Source: Voacanga thouarsii
Taxonomy: Eukaryota; Streptophyta; Magnoliopsida; Gentianales; Apocynaceae
NCBI GenBank assembly: GCA_026120185.1
Contig: JANUWF010001719.1
Span: 1,302,001 to 1,366,000, forward strand
Direction: 5' to 3'
Length of the DNA stretch: 64,000 nt
Part shown: one piece after another, positions 22,358-33,398 of the stretch
Numbering within the stretch: position 1 is the first letter of the stretch
Layout: each line of letters starts with the position of its first letter
Notes under the pieces: model-generated
The model's input: the letters and a program-made list of their open reading frames with translations, nothing else
The model's database searches: none
Told to the model about the DNA's origin: nothing
Program-made: the position numbers and the translations under genes

Positions 22358-24749
22358 GAATTTCATTACCAAAATCTACTTTTAGCTTTTGCCTAACTTT
22401 TTCTGCAAATAAGGGAGGTAATCCTGAAATAAATCGTTCTTTCCAGAACGCATGGTGACAATCTGTTCTTAACATAACCTTTTGTAAAAACATATCTTTA
22501 TACCATCTAAAATCATGAAGTTTAGGACAAGTTAGATTAGTGAGGATTTCAGAACTTCTGTCTGCTAATTGTTGAGGGTTTCCTACGAAATGCTGGGTGA
22601 GGGTAAACATGAAAGTGTTTAAGCAGTCAGAAACTGTTTCTGCTACTTGAGTAGGCTGACCACTTTGGTTAGGAACTGTTTTAGTTATGACTTTAGTGGC
22701 ATTCAGAATTTCTTGTCTCTGTGGTTCAGACAAGTAATTGTTCCACCAACCATGGAGAACACCGGTAAATCCGGTAGTAAGGATGTAGAGGATTGATTGA
22801 TCTGTGTTGGTAGGATTTTTGCATTTAATGGCTGTAATTGCCATAGACATTTCTTGGATAACATTCAGAATGCTATGTTCAGACATTCCATCAATATTCC
22901 ATTCGGTGATTTCTTCACCGGAAAAAGTTGCACGGGTATCTAAATGACGTTCTTCAAATTGAACATCTGGAAATGATGGTCGAGGATAATAATTCCTAGT
23001 ATAGGGATTAGCAAATCTTGGCTGTTTGATCTTGTTAGTTGGTTTACCACCTCTGAGCCTATTAAGTTCCGAAGGAGAAGGATCTATATCCATTAATGAA
23101 ACTGGCTGATGTAATGTTTGAAGATGATGTGTTTGACTAGATTCTGGTTTATCCTTTGTTTTCAGATTTTTTAATTTTTCATTTATTTCTTTAATAAAAT
23201 CTACTTCTTCTATATTCATGGTTCCTTTAGCAAGTTTCATGTTTTGTGATTCATATAAAATTGGTTTAAATACTGGATTGGGATCTATTGATTGTTTTGG
23301 ATTAAACTGTTTAAATTGTGGGATTTCTCTAAATGAAGACTTACTATCTAATTGTTCTACTTTACTAGCCATGGTGACTAACATCTGATTAGTATAATTA
23401 TTCTGTTGAATGACCTTATTTAGATCTTTATTGGTTACATCACCTTGTTTGTCTAAGTTTTCTAGCTTGAAAGGAGAGGCTGTGATTATGTGATTATCTA
23501 CAGGGATTTTTATTTCTTCTGCTGGGGAAATACTGGATTCTTTAACTTCATTTTTGGTTGTATACCACTTTTTAGTAATTACATTTAATATATCTTTTTC
23601 TTGATATTTAACTAATTCATACCAATCAAAGAAATCTAAATGTTGTTTCATCCTAATCTGGTCAGAATAATATTTTTGTAAGAGTGTAGCTCTTTCTGGT
23701 TCAGAAACTGTTGCAAAATACCATTTACACTTTATTTTGTTACAAGGTCTATTCCATAATTTACGAAGGAAATTTTTGTCAAGGGTAAAATCTTTTTCAG
23801 AAGTTAAGACCATTAGAGAAGAAGGCATATTAGGCATATTCATTTCTGATTGGGTAGGGCTTCCTGACTTAACACTTACGTTTTCTTCATAATGTACCTT
23901 AGGGATTTCTCCACTAAAATCAACATTGTTTACTTTTGGAATTTCTCCAGAAAGATTTAAACTATTGAATCTCCTGCTACTCAAAGTTCTGGGTAGAGAA
24001 AAGGAAGAAGACGAAGCTAATGAAAAGGATTTTCTCCTAAATTCTAATTCTATGTGACTCGTTGAAGTTTCTGTTATTTTGCCTAAAGTTTTAGATTCAT
24101 AATGTTTTTTAGGATTAATGATGTTATCAAAATTCCAAGTTGGGTTTTGTAGAACATTATCCCACTTAATCATTCGAGGGACAAAGGTATTAGATCTTTC
24201 AAAATTTGTTTCTAATAAACAAGTCTCTTTAGGATTTCCTATATGCTGTTTAGCTTTAGGATTTATTGTGGTTTTCATTACCTTGTAATAAACTCGGTAA
24301 ATTAACCCAAGAGGTTTTGAACCGAGTTCGAATTCTAAATTCTTTGTCTGAATATTAAGGGTTAAAGTTTTGAGAATGTGTGGATCTGTTAGATCTACAG
24401 TAAAGTTCGGATAATGGTTGAAGTATACTGGACCATGGGCTGTGTTAGTTTCAAGGACTGCAAGCAGACTGTTTTGGAAATCCATATGCCTACTATCTCT
24501 CAAAAGAAGGCAAATTGGAGCATCGATTCCTAATCGATAGAGAGGTTTGATTGCTACTTGAACTAACCCTATGTGAAGATATCGATACTTATTCTTTTTA
24601 TGCTGTTCAAGTGTAACCGGATTTAGAAGCTGAATTGTTCCGTAAGGCTGATTAATGGAAACTGTTTTTTCTGTTGTTTTGATTGTATAGCTTTGGACTA
24701 AATCAAACATTCCTTTTTCATAAATTTTATCAAATTTTTCTATTGGCAA
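22358..24749 (-). pseudogene. EPRV-1 movement protein, linker and coat-protein N-terminus
   Basis: A single open minus-strand frame of about 800 codons. The first 50 or so residues of the movement protein, including the native start, are missing. The frame enters at PIEKFDKIYEKGMF, right at a joint with the intergenic region. The movement (30K-type) domain has VSINQPYGTIQLL, LGIDAPICLLLRDSRHMDF, the conserved GPVYFNHYPNFTVDL and LGLIYRVYYKVM. A serine-rich and charged linker follows (about 23950-23100), including FSGEIPKV twice. The coat-protein core follows with DVQFEERHLDTRATFSG, ITEWNIDGMSEHSIL and HAFWKERFISGLPP. The movement protein acts at plasmodesmata in this family. The 3' end is cut at GNEIP. 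The lack of stops over 2.4 kb implies a recent insertion. Confidence 0.92.
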
Positions 24750-24750
24750 G

Positions 24751-25222
24751 AATTTGAGACCCAGGATATATTGCTGATAATTGCTGATAAAACTATTTTA
24801 TTTGAACACTAAATTTGAGAGTTTTCTCACTCAATCTGATTGAAGTACAAGGGTTTTAAAACTGAAACAAGTAGAACAAATATCTAGGTAGAGGGCGTCT
24901 TCACTCTCTGAAGGATTTAATGGTGTATGAGTCTGCATATCATCAATAACATGCTGTCTTATATAGGCAGCGAGGGAGTAGGTTTCTCTGATTGAAGTCT
25001 GCATTATTGTTGTGTGGTCCACTTCTGTGGAGGATGGAATGATGTTGTCGGCCATCATGAAGAATGGCTCCAAGAGTCGTCTTGAGTAGAGGGGTCCACC
25101 ATGTGCTGCTGTTAAATGAATAATTTTGCAGTACGTCTGAATAATGTCATGTAGCTTTTGTGACTGTTGGAAAAGCTGATAGGTCCTTTTCTTTCTTTTG
25201 CTTTTGGTGTGGAGCCTCACCA
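24751..25222 (-). promoter_or_regulatory. EPRV-1 intergenic promoter, second minus copy
   Basis: Nearly identical to 18287-18757. The TATA box reads CTTATATA at 24958-24965 and the polyadenylation signal TTTATT at 24797-24802. It points left into the movement-protein frame at 24749, but primer site, leader and the ORF1 start are all missing. The joint is at CTCAAATT/C, within a base of the primer-site start. Confidence 0.8.
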
Positions 25223-26415
25223 TTATGGACTCTGACAAAGGTATGCTTGAGCAATACCGGATGGATTGTCCATATCTCCATTTTCATACAGGCTGTATTC
25301 TGGCTGTGACTCCGAGTCACTTTCATCATCATCTGCTTGTTGAAGCTGTTGCTGTAAAAGTTGCAATTGGAGTTGCAATTCTGTTTTACTGATTTTCTTT
25401 TTGCCTTTGCTTGAGGAGGACTGAGCATCTTGTTCTTTCTGATCTGGCTTAGGGACTGGAGTCCATCCCTTGACTCTTATCTCTCTACAGAGATACTTTA
25501 CATTTTCAATTTGATCGAGCTTATAGCCCCATCCTAATACAAAACATATTTTCTTTTCAATATAAAATTTACAAAGCTGGTTGTTCAGAGTTAATCCCTG
25601 AATTTGACTTTCTACTACAAATTGGTTAAACTTTTGCAAATTCTCGATCGGATAAAGTGGATTTGCTTCCACCAAAGGTCTTCCACCGGGCATAGTACCA
25701 TCTCGGGATAGGACTCGATTGCCTCTTTGCCATATTTGACAAACCAGGTGTGTGTGAGATCGCTGAGGTACATAAAATTGTACCAAGCATCTATGTAATC
25801 CATGAAGTTGTATGTGGGAGGTTTAAAGGATGTTTTGAACTGAATGGGAGTATAGATACCGGTGACCGGCCAAGTGTTTAGGTCAAGGATTTTCATAATT
25901 CTACATTTGGAGTAAGCAATGCCTTTATCGGTTCTGTTCATGTTTCTTTCATGTTCAAATTCAATTGAACTCGTTGCAAAAAGGATGTGTTCATAGTAAA
26001 GACGGGTTTTCCGGGGTTCTCGCTTTGAAAATATGGTTAGACCGATCGGTAAGCTTCGGGTGTATCTTGGTGACTAACTCTCTCTCCGAAGAGTTGTTAA
26101 TTCTCCGGGAAGGGCTAAGATTGGAATGATCTGTTTTTGGAGGAATTCAAACTTTTCTTTTGCTGCAAAAAGGGTTGGCTTTTCTGGTTTATTGGGTGTT
26201 TTTGGAACTACCGCTTCCTTGAAGGAAGTAGGGGTTGGAGTAGTATAGAAGGACAAATCTGTTTTTTGAGTTTCTGTATTCTTTGAAGAAGCTGGGTTGA
26301 AGAGATCCATTGTGAGCGGTGACTTGCTCATTGGATTTAATGGAAGAGGGGGAAAAGAACCAAGGACTGAAAATCGATTACCTTGTGGAGGTCTAAACTT
26401 CGGTTGTTGATCCAT
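25223..26415 (-). pseudogene. EPRV-1 ORF2, second minus copy
   Basis: The same protein as at 18758-19949, starting MDQQPKFRPPQGNR at 26415 and ending AYLCQSP at 25223. The N-terminal 113 codons are open and the C-terminal part is open in another frame. A cluster of differences at about 25965-26125, again mostly at CTG/CAG, breaks the middle (frames at 26074-26415, 25615-25941 and 25223-25786). A solo LTR lies 21 bp upstream of its start codon and separates it from the TATAAATA box and pol. Confidence 0.87.
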
Positions 26416-26436
26416 GCCAGATATTGCTGATTGAAG

Positions 26437-27889
26437 TGTTGGGGATATGCCCTAGAGTCAATTTATGCATATACAATTGTCATTATGTTTTATATAATAA
26501 TATGAGGCTTTCCTTTCCATGAATAGTGAGTTTTGTTTTGTTGGTCATCAAGTACGTGACTTGATAGTAAAACCCTACAATGAATACAATGACTATTCTA
26601 AAGTCTGTCCTCGATCGATTATTATTATTGGAATAATAATAAATTAAGATTAGTATGTTTGTGACTTGATGGCTATGTTTTACCGCCATGGATATTTGTG
26701 ATATCGAGTCAAGACATAAATAAATGTTAGAGAACATTGTATCGGACATGACCCACTCGTGAGAGTACTTCATGGAATATGTCATAAGTACTTTCTAGCC
26801 ATAATAATATTGAAAGTCCTTCGACCTAAATTCATCATAGTTTCTTACTTGATAAATTCTATATTTTGACATTGTCTAAAGTTGTCTTTAACCGTGATAA
26901 TAAATTAGACTATCGTTGGATATAAAATAAATCAAGGAGAGGAATATGATTGATTGTGAAGGAATTTGTCCCTCTCAATTATGGGAGAGATATCCATGAG
27001 CCCCTTGATAAGTTAGACTCGTTAAAAAAATGCATGGTCGTGCTCAAATATATCAATCTAAGATATTGATATCATTTGTTTGAACAGTCTACTATGAAAT
27101 CAAGAAATAATTGATTAAGCTTAATAAGGATGACATGCTCCGTGCCTTATGCTTAATCTGGATATCGTGTGACAAAGGGACTAAATATAAAATTATGGTT
27201 TGGTTCAAAGAGATCACCGATCTTCATTTAACCTGGATAGTTATAATGTTTTGCTAGAAACCGCTTATAACTTGTGGGCCATTTAAATACGATTTAGGCA
27301 TCGCCGCAGTGTTAAATGAACCTATAGGGTCACACAATAAGCGTAACTTGTTAGGTTATTTTTCCGGTGACCAAGTTCGATGAATCTGGATGATATCCGG
27401 ATTATAAGAATCGACTCTGTAAAATAAATTAGTTAAATTACCGAGATAATGGCGTAATCTTATCATATCGCTTTAATTTAATTTGAATTTAAATTAGAAT
27501 ATGATAAGATATGATTAGGGTTGGACTCTAAGAGGTTCGAGGGTTTTTTAAGAAAACCCTAGCCGTCTTTCGATAGTCCAATTTTTCTGGTTGAGAACAT
27601 TCGTGCCATTCTCTACCGTGAGGAAAAAGAAACCTCTCAAACCCTAGGCGCTAGCACTCCCTGGTATCGAGTGAGTTCGCGGTGTGTATCCATAGAGGAC
27701 GTTCGCATACCGCAGACGTCCGGTGATTGTTCGGTCGAACGTACAACAACGCAAACCGTAATCGAAGGATTTCGATTACAAAGAACCGTGAGGTAACTCT
27801 TAAAGCTTAGATCTTCTTAATCGTTTACTTGGGTCCCTGGGAGGGATTCGTAGATGTTTTCCGCGTTTAGGAGTCCACGAATTCCAACA
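26437..27889 (+). mobile_element. Solo LTR inserted in EPRV-1
   Basis: A 1453-bp segment with TGTTGG...CCAACA ends, flanked by the 5-bp target duplication TGAAG (26432-26436 and 27890-27894). Uninterrupted viral sequence (GATTGAAGCGGG) is seen at the same place in the other copies, so the boundaries are exact. There is no internal domain or second LTR, so this is a solo LTR left by recombination. The start TGTTGGGGATATGCCCTAGAG resembles the LTR-like start at 62476 and is typical of plant copia LTRs. The orientation is antisense to the viral genes. Confidence 0.93.
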
Positions 27890-27894
27890 TGAAG

Positions 27895-29464
27895 CGGGTA
27901 TTTATAGGCGGATAGAATGAGCTCCAGCATTAAAGCGGTACTCATCACAGTGTTGAATACTGTGTTAAATGTCATGTTCGTCCTTGAAGAAATTCTCTGG
28001 TTAAGAAATCGGGAAGGGAATTGTTTTCTCATTTGATAAATTCTATTTCAAAATCAAAGCTGGAAAGGAGTGCTTGCCATCTGGCAAATATCTGTTTTGA
28101 CACTAGATTTTTTACATCTTTTTGTAAAACATCTTTTGCGACTTTACAATCAATTCTAAGTAAAAACTTTTGATTGATTAAATCATCTTGGAATTTGGAA
28201 ATGCATAAAACTATTGCAAGAATTTCTTTTTTGATAGTGCTGTAATTCTTTTGGCTTGATAGCCAAATACCTGAATGAAATCTGACTAACTGTTCTGATG
28301 AAGAATTAGGTTTTCTTTGTTTGAGAATACCACCATAACCTAAATCTGATGCATCTGTTTCAACAATCATGAATGCTGTTGGATCTGGGATTCCTAGACA
28401 AGGAAGTCTTTTGACTATCTGTTTGATTTTCTTGACAGTTTGAGTTTGCTCTAATCCCCAAGGGATTGGATCTTTTCTTAATCTTTTGTATAAGGGTTCA
28501 CATATGATTCTGAGGTTAGGTATAAAATCTGAGATGTAATTTAAACATCCTAGAAACCTTTGAAGCTGAGTTTTATCCTTAATTTCATCTGGAAATTTTT
28601 CTGCAAATTCAATTGCTCTTCCGATTGGCTGATATGTACCCTGAGTTAAATTATGACCTAGAAATCTGATTTTGGTCTGGCAAAGTTTGAGTTTAGATGC
28701 ACTCACTACCAGCCCATTTTTCGTGATTATTTCGCGAAAAAGACGGAGATGTTTAAGGTGCTGTTCAAAAGATTCACTGAAGATTAAAACATCATCAATG
28801 TATACTATTGTAAAGGCGGTATATGGGTTAAAAATATCATTCATTACCTTTTGAAATTCACTGGTGCATTCTTTAAGCCGAAAGGCATGACATTCCATTC
28901 GTATTGACCAAATGGAACATTAAAAGCTGTTTTATATATATCTTCTTCTGTAATCTGAATTTGCCAAAATCTTGATTTCATATCAAATTTACTATAAATG
29001 TCTGCTTTATAGGTTCTTTTCAACAAATCGCGTTTGTTAGGAATAGGATACCGTATCCATTTTAAAACTTTGTTTAACGGCTTATAGTTGATGACTAATC
29101 TAGGAACACCTCTTTCTTTTTCTGCATTGTTATTAACATAAAAGGCAGAACAGGACCAAGGCGATCTAGATTCTCTAATTAATGCTTTTTGTAATAAATC
29201 TGAGATTTCTGATTTACAATGTTCAACTAATTCCTGATTCATCTGGATAGGTCGAGCTTTAGTGGGTATCATTGATTCTTCAAAATCATCAATGTATGGT
29301 AGGCTGACAATATGCTTTTTACGTTCCCAAAAAGCTGTGGGGACATCTGAGCAAATTTCTTTTTCAAAATCTTTACGGATGGATTCTATTTTATTTTGAA
29401 TGTCCTTTAGCTGAAGCTGATTTTGGATTCTAGTATACTTTATATCTTCTTTTATAAAAGCTAT
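27895..29464 (-). pseudogene. EPRV-1 RT-RNase H, second minus copy
   Basis: Minus-strand frames at 28844-29533 (RT first half, RPIQMNQELVEHC to FGLKNA) and 28029-28898 (YIDDV near 28800, then RNase H with VETDASDLGYGG and the RWQALLSSFDFEIEF end). A single-base break near 28862 separates them, and another frame change lies near 28029. The downstream joint with ORF2 is split by the solo LTR. The 5' end (29464) is joined in the middle of the protease/RT connector to a repeated RT piece. Confidence 0.9.
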
Positions 29465-29834
29465 CCTAGACAAGGAAGTCTTTTGACTATCTGTTTGATT
29501 TTCTTGACAGTTTGAGTTTGCTCTAATCCCCAAGGGATTGGATCTTTTCTTAATCTTTTGTATAAGGGTTCACAGATGATTCTGAGGTTAGGTATAAAAT
29601 CTGAGATGTAATTTAAACATCCTAGAAACCTTTGAAGTCGAGTTTTATCCTTAATTTCATCCGGAAATTTTTTCGCAAATTCAATTGCTCTGCGATTAGT
29701 CGATATGTACCCTGAGTTAAATTATGACCTAGAAATCTGATTTTGGTCTGGCAAAGTTTGAGTTTAGATGCACTCACTACCAGCCCATTTTTCGTGATTA
29801 TTTCGCGAAAAAGACGAAGATGTTTAAGGTGCTG
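29465..29834 (-). pseudogene. EPRV-1 repeated RT/RNase H connector fragment
   Basis: A 370-bp piece on the minus strand that repeats the sequence at about 28394-28763 (from the RLFREIITKNG region to LPCLGI). It is a tandem partial duplication at the right edge of the viral block. It differs from its twin mostly at CTG/CAG positions near 29637-29705. Confidence 0.88.
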
Positions 29835-29874
29835 ATAATTATGGAAATAATCTTAGGAACCCCATTATGATAAT
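29835..29874. other. Filler at the right EPRV-1/host joint
   Basis: About 40 bp between viral RT and repeat copy B. It contains AATAATCTTAGGAACCCCAT, identical to viral protease-region sequence near 15138, flanked by short ATTATG/ATGATAAT bits. This patchwork is typical of end-joining repair with template copying. Confidence 0.6.
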
Positions 29875-31602
29875 CATTTTCTCTTTAATCTTACTTTAGA
29901 CTACACATATTTAATAATTTTTATTATATTTAAATAACTTTATCTCAATCTACTCGTTATCTACTTATACTCATATAATTACATACTTAATCAATAAAAA
30001 CTAGAAGGAGATGAACGAACTTGGTCCCAAGGTACATTCCATTCATGTTCATGGTGCTTTGACGTGCGTATGCAGCTTATTCCTATTGTAGTTTTCTGTT
30101 CTTTTTTGCCCATTTCGTTCCCACTTCTCTCTAAAACTTCTCCAGCCTCAAGCTTTAGATTTGGCTTTTCTAGCCAAATCTCTAGCCAAGGCCTGAGATC
30201 TGGCCAAAACTTAGCAACTTTTCTCCCCTAATCCTAGACTGCAAACAAGAAAAACTCTACTGCTATTCTTTGTTCACTTTCACCATGTCAATCAAACATA
30301 CACAAAAGGTCTATTCTCAAGTTTAATATTTGTATATAAGCCAAATCCATCCATAGAAGGCCTCTTTATCTTAATTGGTCTTTTGCCTTGATTGACTCGC
30401 TATCTTTTTGCCCTTGTCATTACTTTTAGATTGCCCTGGTTTTGACTGAAGAGTGCCTCTGATTTTGAGGTAATTGAGTGTGTTTGTATCTTTGGCTATA
30501 TTATGCATGCTGCTATATATATATATATTACCAACTATTATATATCAAAATTTAGGATATGGAAAACTAATATAAATAAATCATATTGACTAAGTGGTAC
30601 TTCGCTAGTTGATGTAGTAGTCTGAAGAAAAAGTACACAAAATCATTAAAATCATAGTCATTACATGTTTTATGTAATAAAAAAGTAATATACCTAACAT
30701 TGTCGCTCAATAGCTCCTTACACCCTTTTTTATTATGGCCTTTTTCCCAACAATTTGAACAACATATAATTGTTCCAATTCTACTAACCAAGTTAGATGT
30801 AAATTGTTTCTTGGGCTCATCCTTTCTCTTCCTTTTGTTTTGTTTTTGGTCTTCCACGAGGATTCTTTGGAGCTAATGGTGGCAAAATATGGACATAGTT
30901 AGTTTTCTTTCATTCATGAGGACCATTTATTGGATGCAAAGCGTGGTTGTATGTCTTCATGTAAGATTCTTGATTGTAGCATGTATGGATATAGTCATTG
31001 GGATCGCCTCTATTATGCCAAATTGTAGCACACACATGGGGACATGGTATATTCTAGTAACCTGCTAATACCTACAAGAGCACGTTCTTTTCTTCAAATC
31101 AACTACAAACCTCATTCTCCCTTTCTTTATTTCATAGCCATTCTCACAATAGTTCACTATTTGCCAACCTATGCCTTCTTCTTTGCTAGCATCAAACTTT
31201 TCCTTTACTAATGGACCATAATTTTGGGTCCATTTACTTCCAGCCAACCTTTTATTTTGAATCCTCACCATTGTCTACTCCCAAATATCCTCCAACATAG
31301 TTATAATGCATTTATTCCTTGTATCTAAAATAATTGAGTTGAAGCTTTCAAATGCATTATTATCAATCATATCACACTTGCACACTTGCAGTGTTCACCA
31401 AAAAATGCCTTTGTCCACTATTTAGGCTGCTTATCCTTCTTCATCAATTCTTTAGCACTCTCTTTATCTTTCTTTCCCAATAAACTAACTTTATTCTCCC
31501 ATTCCATTTCTGTTGTTGCTTTCACAATTTACCAAAAACAATAGTCATAAGTCTTGGCCTTTTTCCTTCCTGACCAATTGGCAAAAACATGTCTAGCACA
31601 GT
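29875..31602. repeat. Direct repeat, copy B (MULE sequence right of EPRV-1)
   Basis: Matches 11274-13179 in the same orientation, without the tandem unit. To its right the MULE continues without a break (31603 onward), so this copy retains the original right-hand context and copy A the left-hand context. Confidence 0.95.
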
Positions 31603-33398
31603 TTCTGTGCTCAGCTATTGGTATGACATTTTGAATAGCCAATCTCAGCCCCTACATAAAGATGCGACTGCAATAGTCAATACTCAATTTAAAAAATATA
31701 TATATAACAAGCAAAAAAACGACAATAAAAACTAACCTTCTACTAATTGGACATAATGGTGAAATTGGAACCATTTCTATGGTCTAAATCACCTTGCAAT
31801 AGTTGTATAAACCATTCCCATATCACTCTATTTTCACCCTCCACCATTGCCCATGCAACAAGATACATTTGATCATTTGCATCTTTTCCAACACCAGTGA
31901 GAAGATCACCTTTGAAAGGGCCCTTCAAGAAACAACTATCAACTCCCAACATTGGCTTACATCCTTTCTTCCAACCTCACTTCAACTTTCACCATGCTGG
32001 CCGGGTTCTTCTCTAATAGCTCATTTCCATAGTCCCAAAGAAGTCTAAATTCTTCTTTTAGATTTCCAACAACTTCATCCATAACTTCTTTCTTTACTCT
32101 AACACATTTTTTTATCGGAACATTGACATGCATCACATTACTAACCATCTTTTGGATCTCTTTTAATTTTAACTTTAGGTTATCCCTTACAAATTCATGT
32201 AACCTTTCCGATATAACCCTTGTACTAGACAATTTGTTCCTAAAACTAACACAACAACAATATTTATCAACAAATCTCTTCACCATGATACCTCTAGCAC
32301 TTTTATCAAAACTAGCATAAATTATCCAATGGCACTCTGCAGCTGCTTTACACCGAAACTTAATCCTTTTTGGTTCATTTTTAACAAATTGTAACTCTTT
32401 CTTGAATGCTGTAGAGTAATCTATGATGGCCTTTTTAAACTGTTAGTTATCTAAGAAAATCATACCTTATTGAAACTCATAAAATTTTTCATTAGGATTG
32501 TAATGGACAAACCTGTTTTTTCTTCTCTAAGCATCATTATGGTCTTCTTCCTTATCTGATCCAACCAAACTACCAAAATCAGAAGAGTCTTCAAGGTCAC
32601 TATCTACATAAGAGACATTTGGATACTTTTCATTGTCTGCACTTTTACCTTCAGCTTTTGTAGCTTGTCCCTATAGAATTTCATCTAATGGATCCGCCTT
32701 CTCATCTGTAAGCTCTTCAAATAGGATAGAAGGAAGATTAGCTTTTTGATTTTTTTTTTATCTTATTAACCTCCTGCCTAGTTTTTTCTTTGGTAGACTG
32801 CAATTCCTCATCATGTTCACCATCAGACAAATACCTTATTGTCACCAAATATTTAGTTATAATGTCAACACCAACCAAGCCATCTACCTTATTCTCATCA
32901 ACCACACATTCTGTATATATTTCCTTATTATTATCCTCAACAACTCTCAACTTATCTAATCCTTCATTGAGTTGCCCAACTAGTCCGCCACTAGCTACTT
33001 CACTTGGACCATTAACTGGGCCACCTATATGAGAACCTAACAAAATGGGCGTCATGACAAATTGGGTGTTATCTATTTGTTCTAATTCAAAGATATCTAG
33101 ATTTGCCTTTATATACAATGTTACTTCCTCATACTCAGACCATACTTAAGCATCTAAATAGTTGACATATCATCCAATGTTAGTCTAATCCCATTTCTAA
33201 ATGAACCGCTATTAGGGTTATAGAAATACACACAGTCCATGTTTATATTTAGCACATCCTTTACTAAGTTCAAAATACGAAATTGTATTTGAAACCTTCC
33301 TCATTCTAAGCAGAGTCCCACATTTATACCTAAAACTAGGTTTATTAGCAAATCTACCTCCATGGTACAAGTCCATATAATATACTCATTAGAACCCA
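30567..33398 (-). pseudogene. MULE transposase, decayed but nearly complete
   Basis: Minus-strand order from the right: N-terminal region (about 33398-32738, charged and acid-rich), a central segment (32286-31957) and the catalytic core MLGVDSCFLKGPFKGD (first catalytic aspartate) with AWAMVEGENRVIWEWF (31743-31952). Then come HRNCARHVFANW near 31600, the lead-in to the SWIM finger ending TCSCRY (31065-31271), and a basic segment with the CCHC knuckle CSNCWEKGHNKKGC (30567-30857). A DDE-family cut-and-paste transposase is indicated. Breaks: a frameshift and deletion just before the core (about 31953-31985); the usual aspartate after FTIMS reads as asparagine followed by a stop; other stops. 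A possible intron lies at about 31660-31740. Terminal repeats were not identified. Confidence 0.85.

Larger units (their letters stand above)
13196..29834. mobile_element. Endogenous pararetrovirus cluster EPRV-1 (Caulimoviridae, florendovirus-like)
   Basis: A 16.6-kb block made of viral pieces in both orientations, from one very uniform virus. Plus-strand pieces: 13196-14673, 15139-18286, 22141-22357. Minus-strand pieces: 14674-15138, 18287-22140, 22358-29834, with a solo LTR at 26437-27889. All parts of the coding genome occur at least once. These are movement protein, linker, coat protein, protease, RT, RNase H and ORF2, plus three copies of the intergenic promoter. No piece is a full genome. 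An RT with YIDDV, a 30K-type movement protein and a coat-protein zinc knuckle, with no LTRs or integrase, identify Caulimoviridae. Placement near Florendovirus rests on the two-ORF layout and is inference. Confidence 0.9.
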
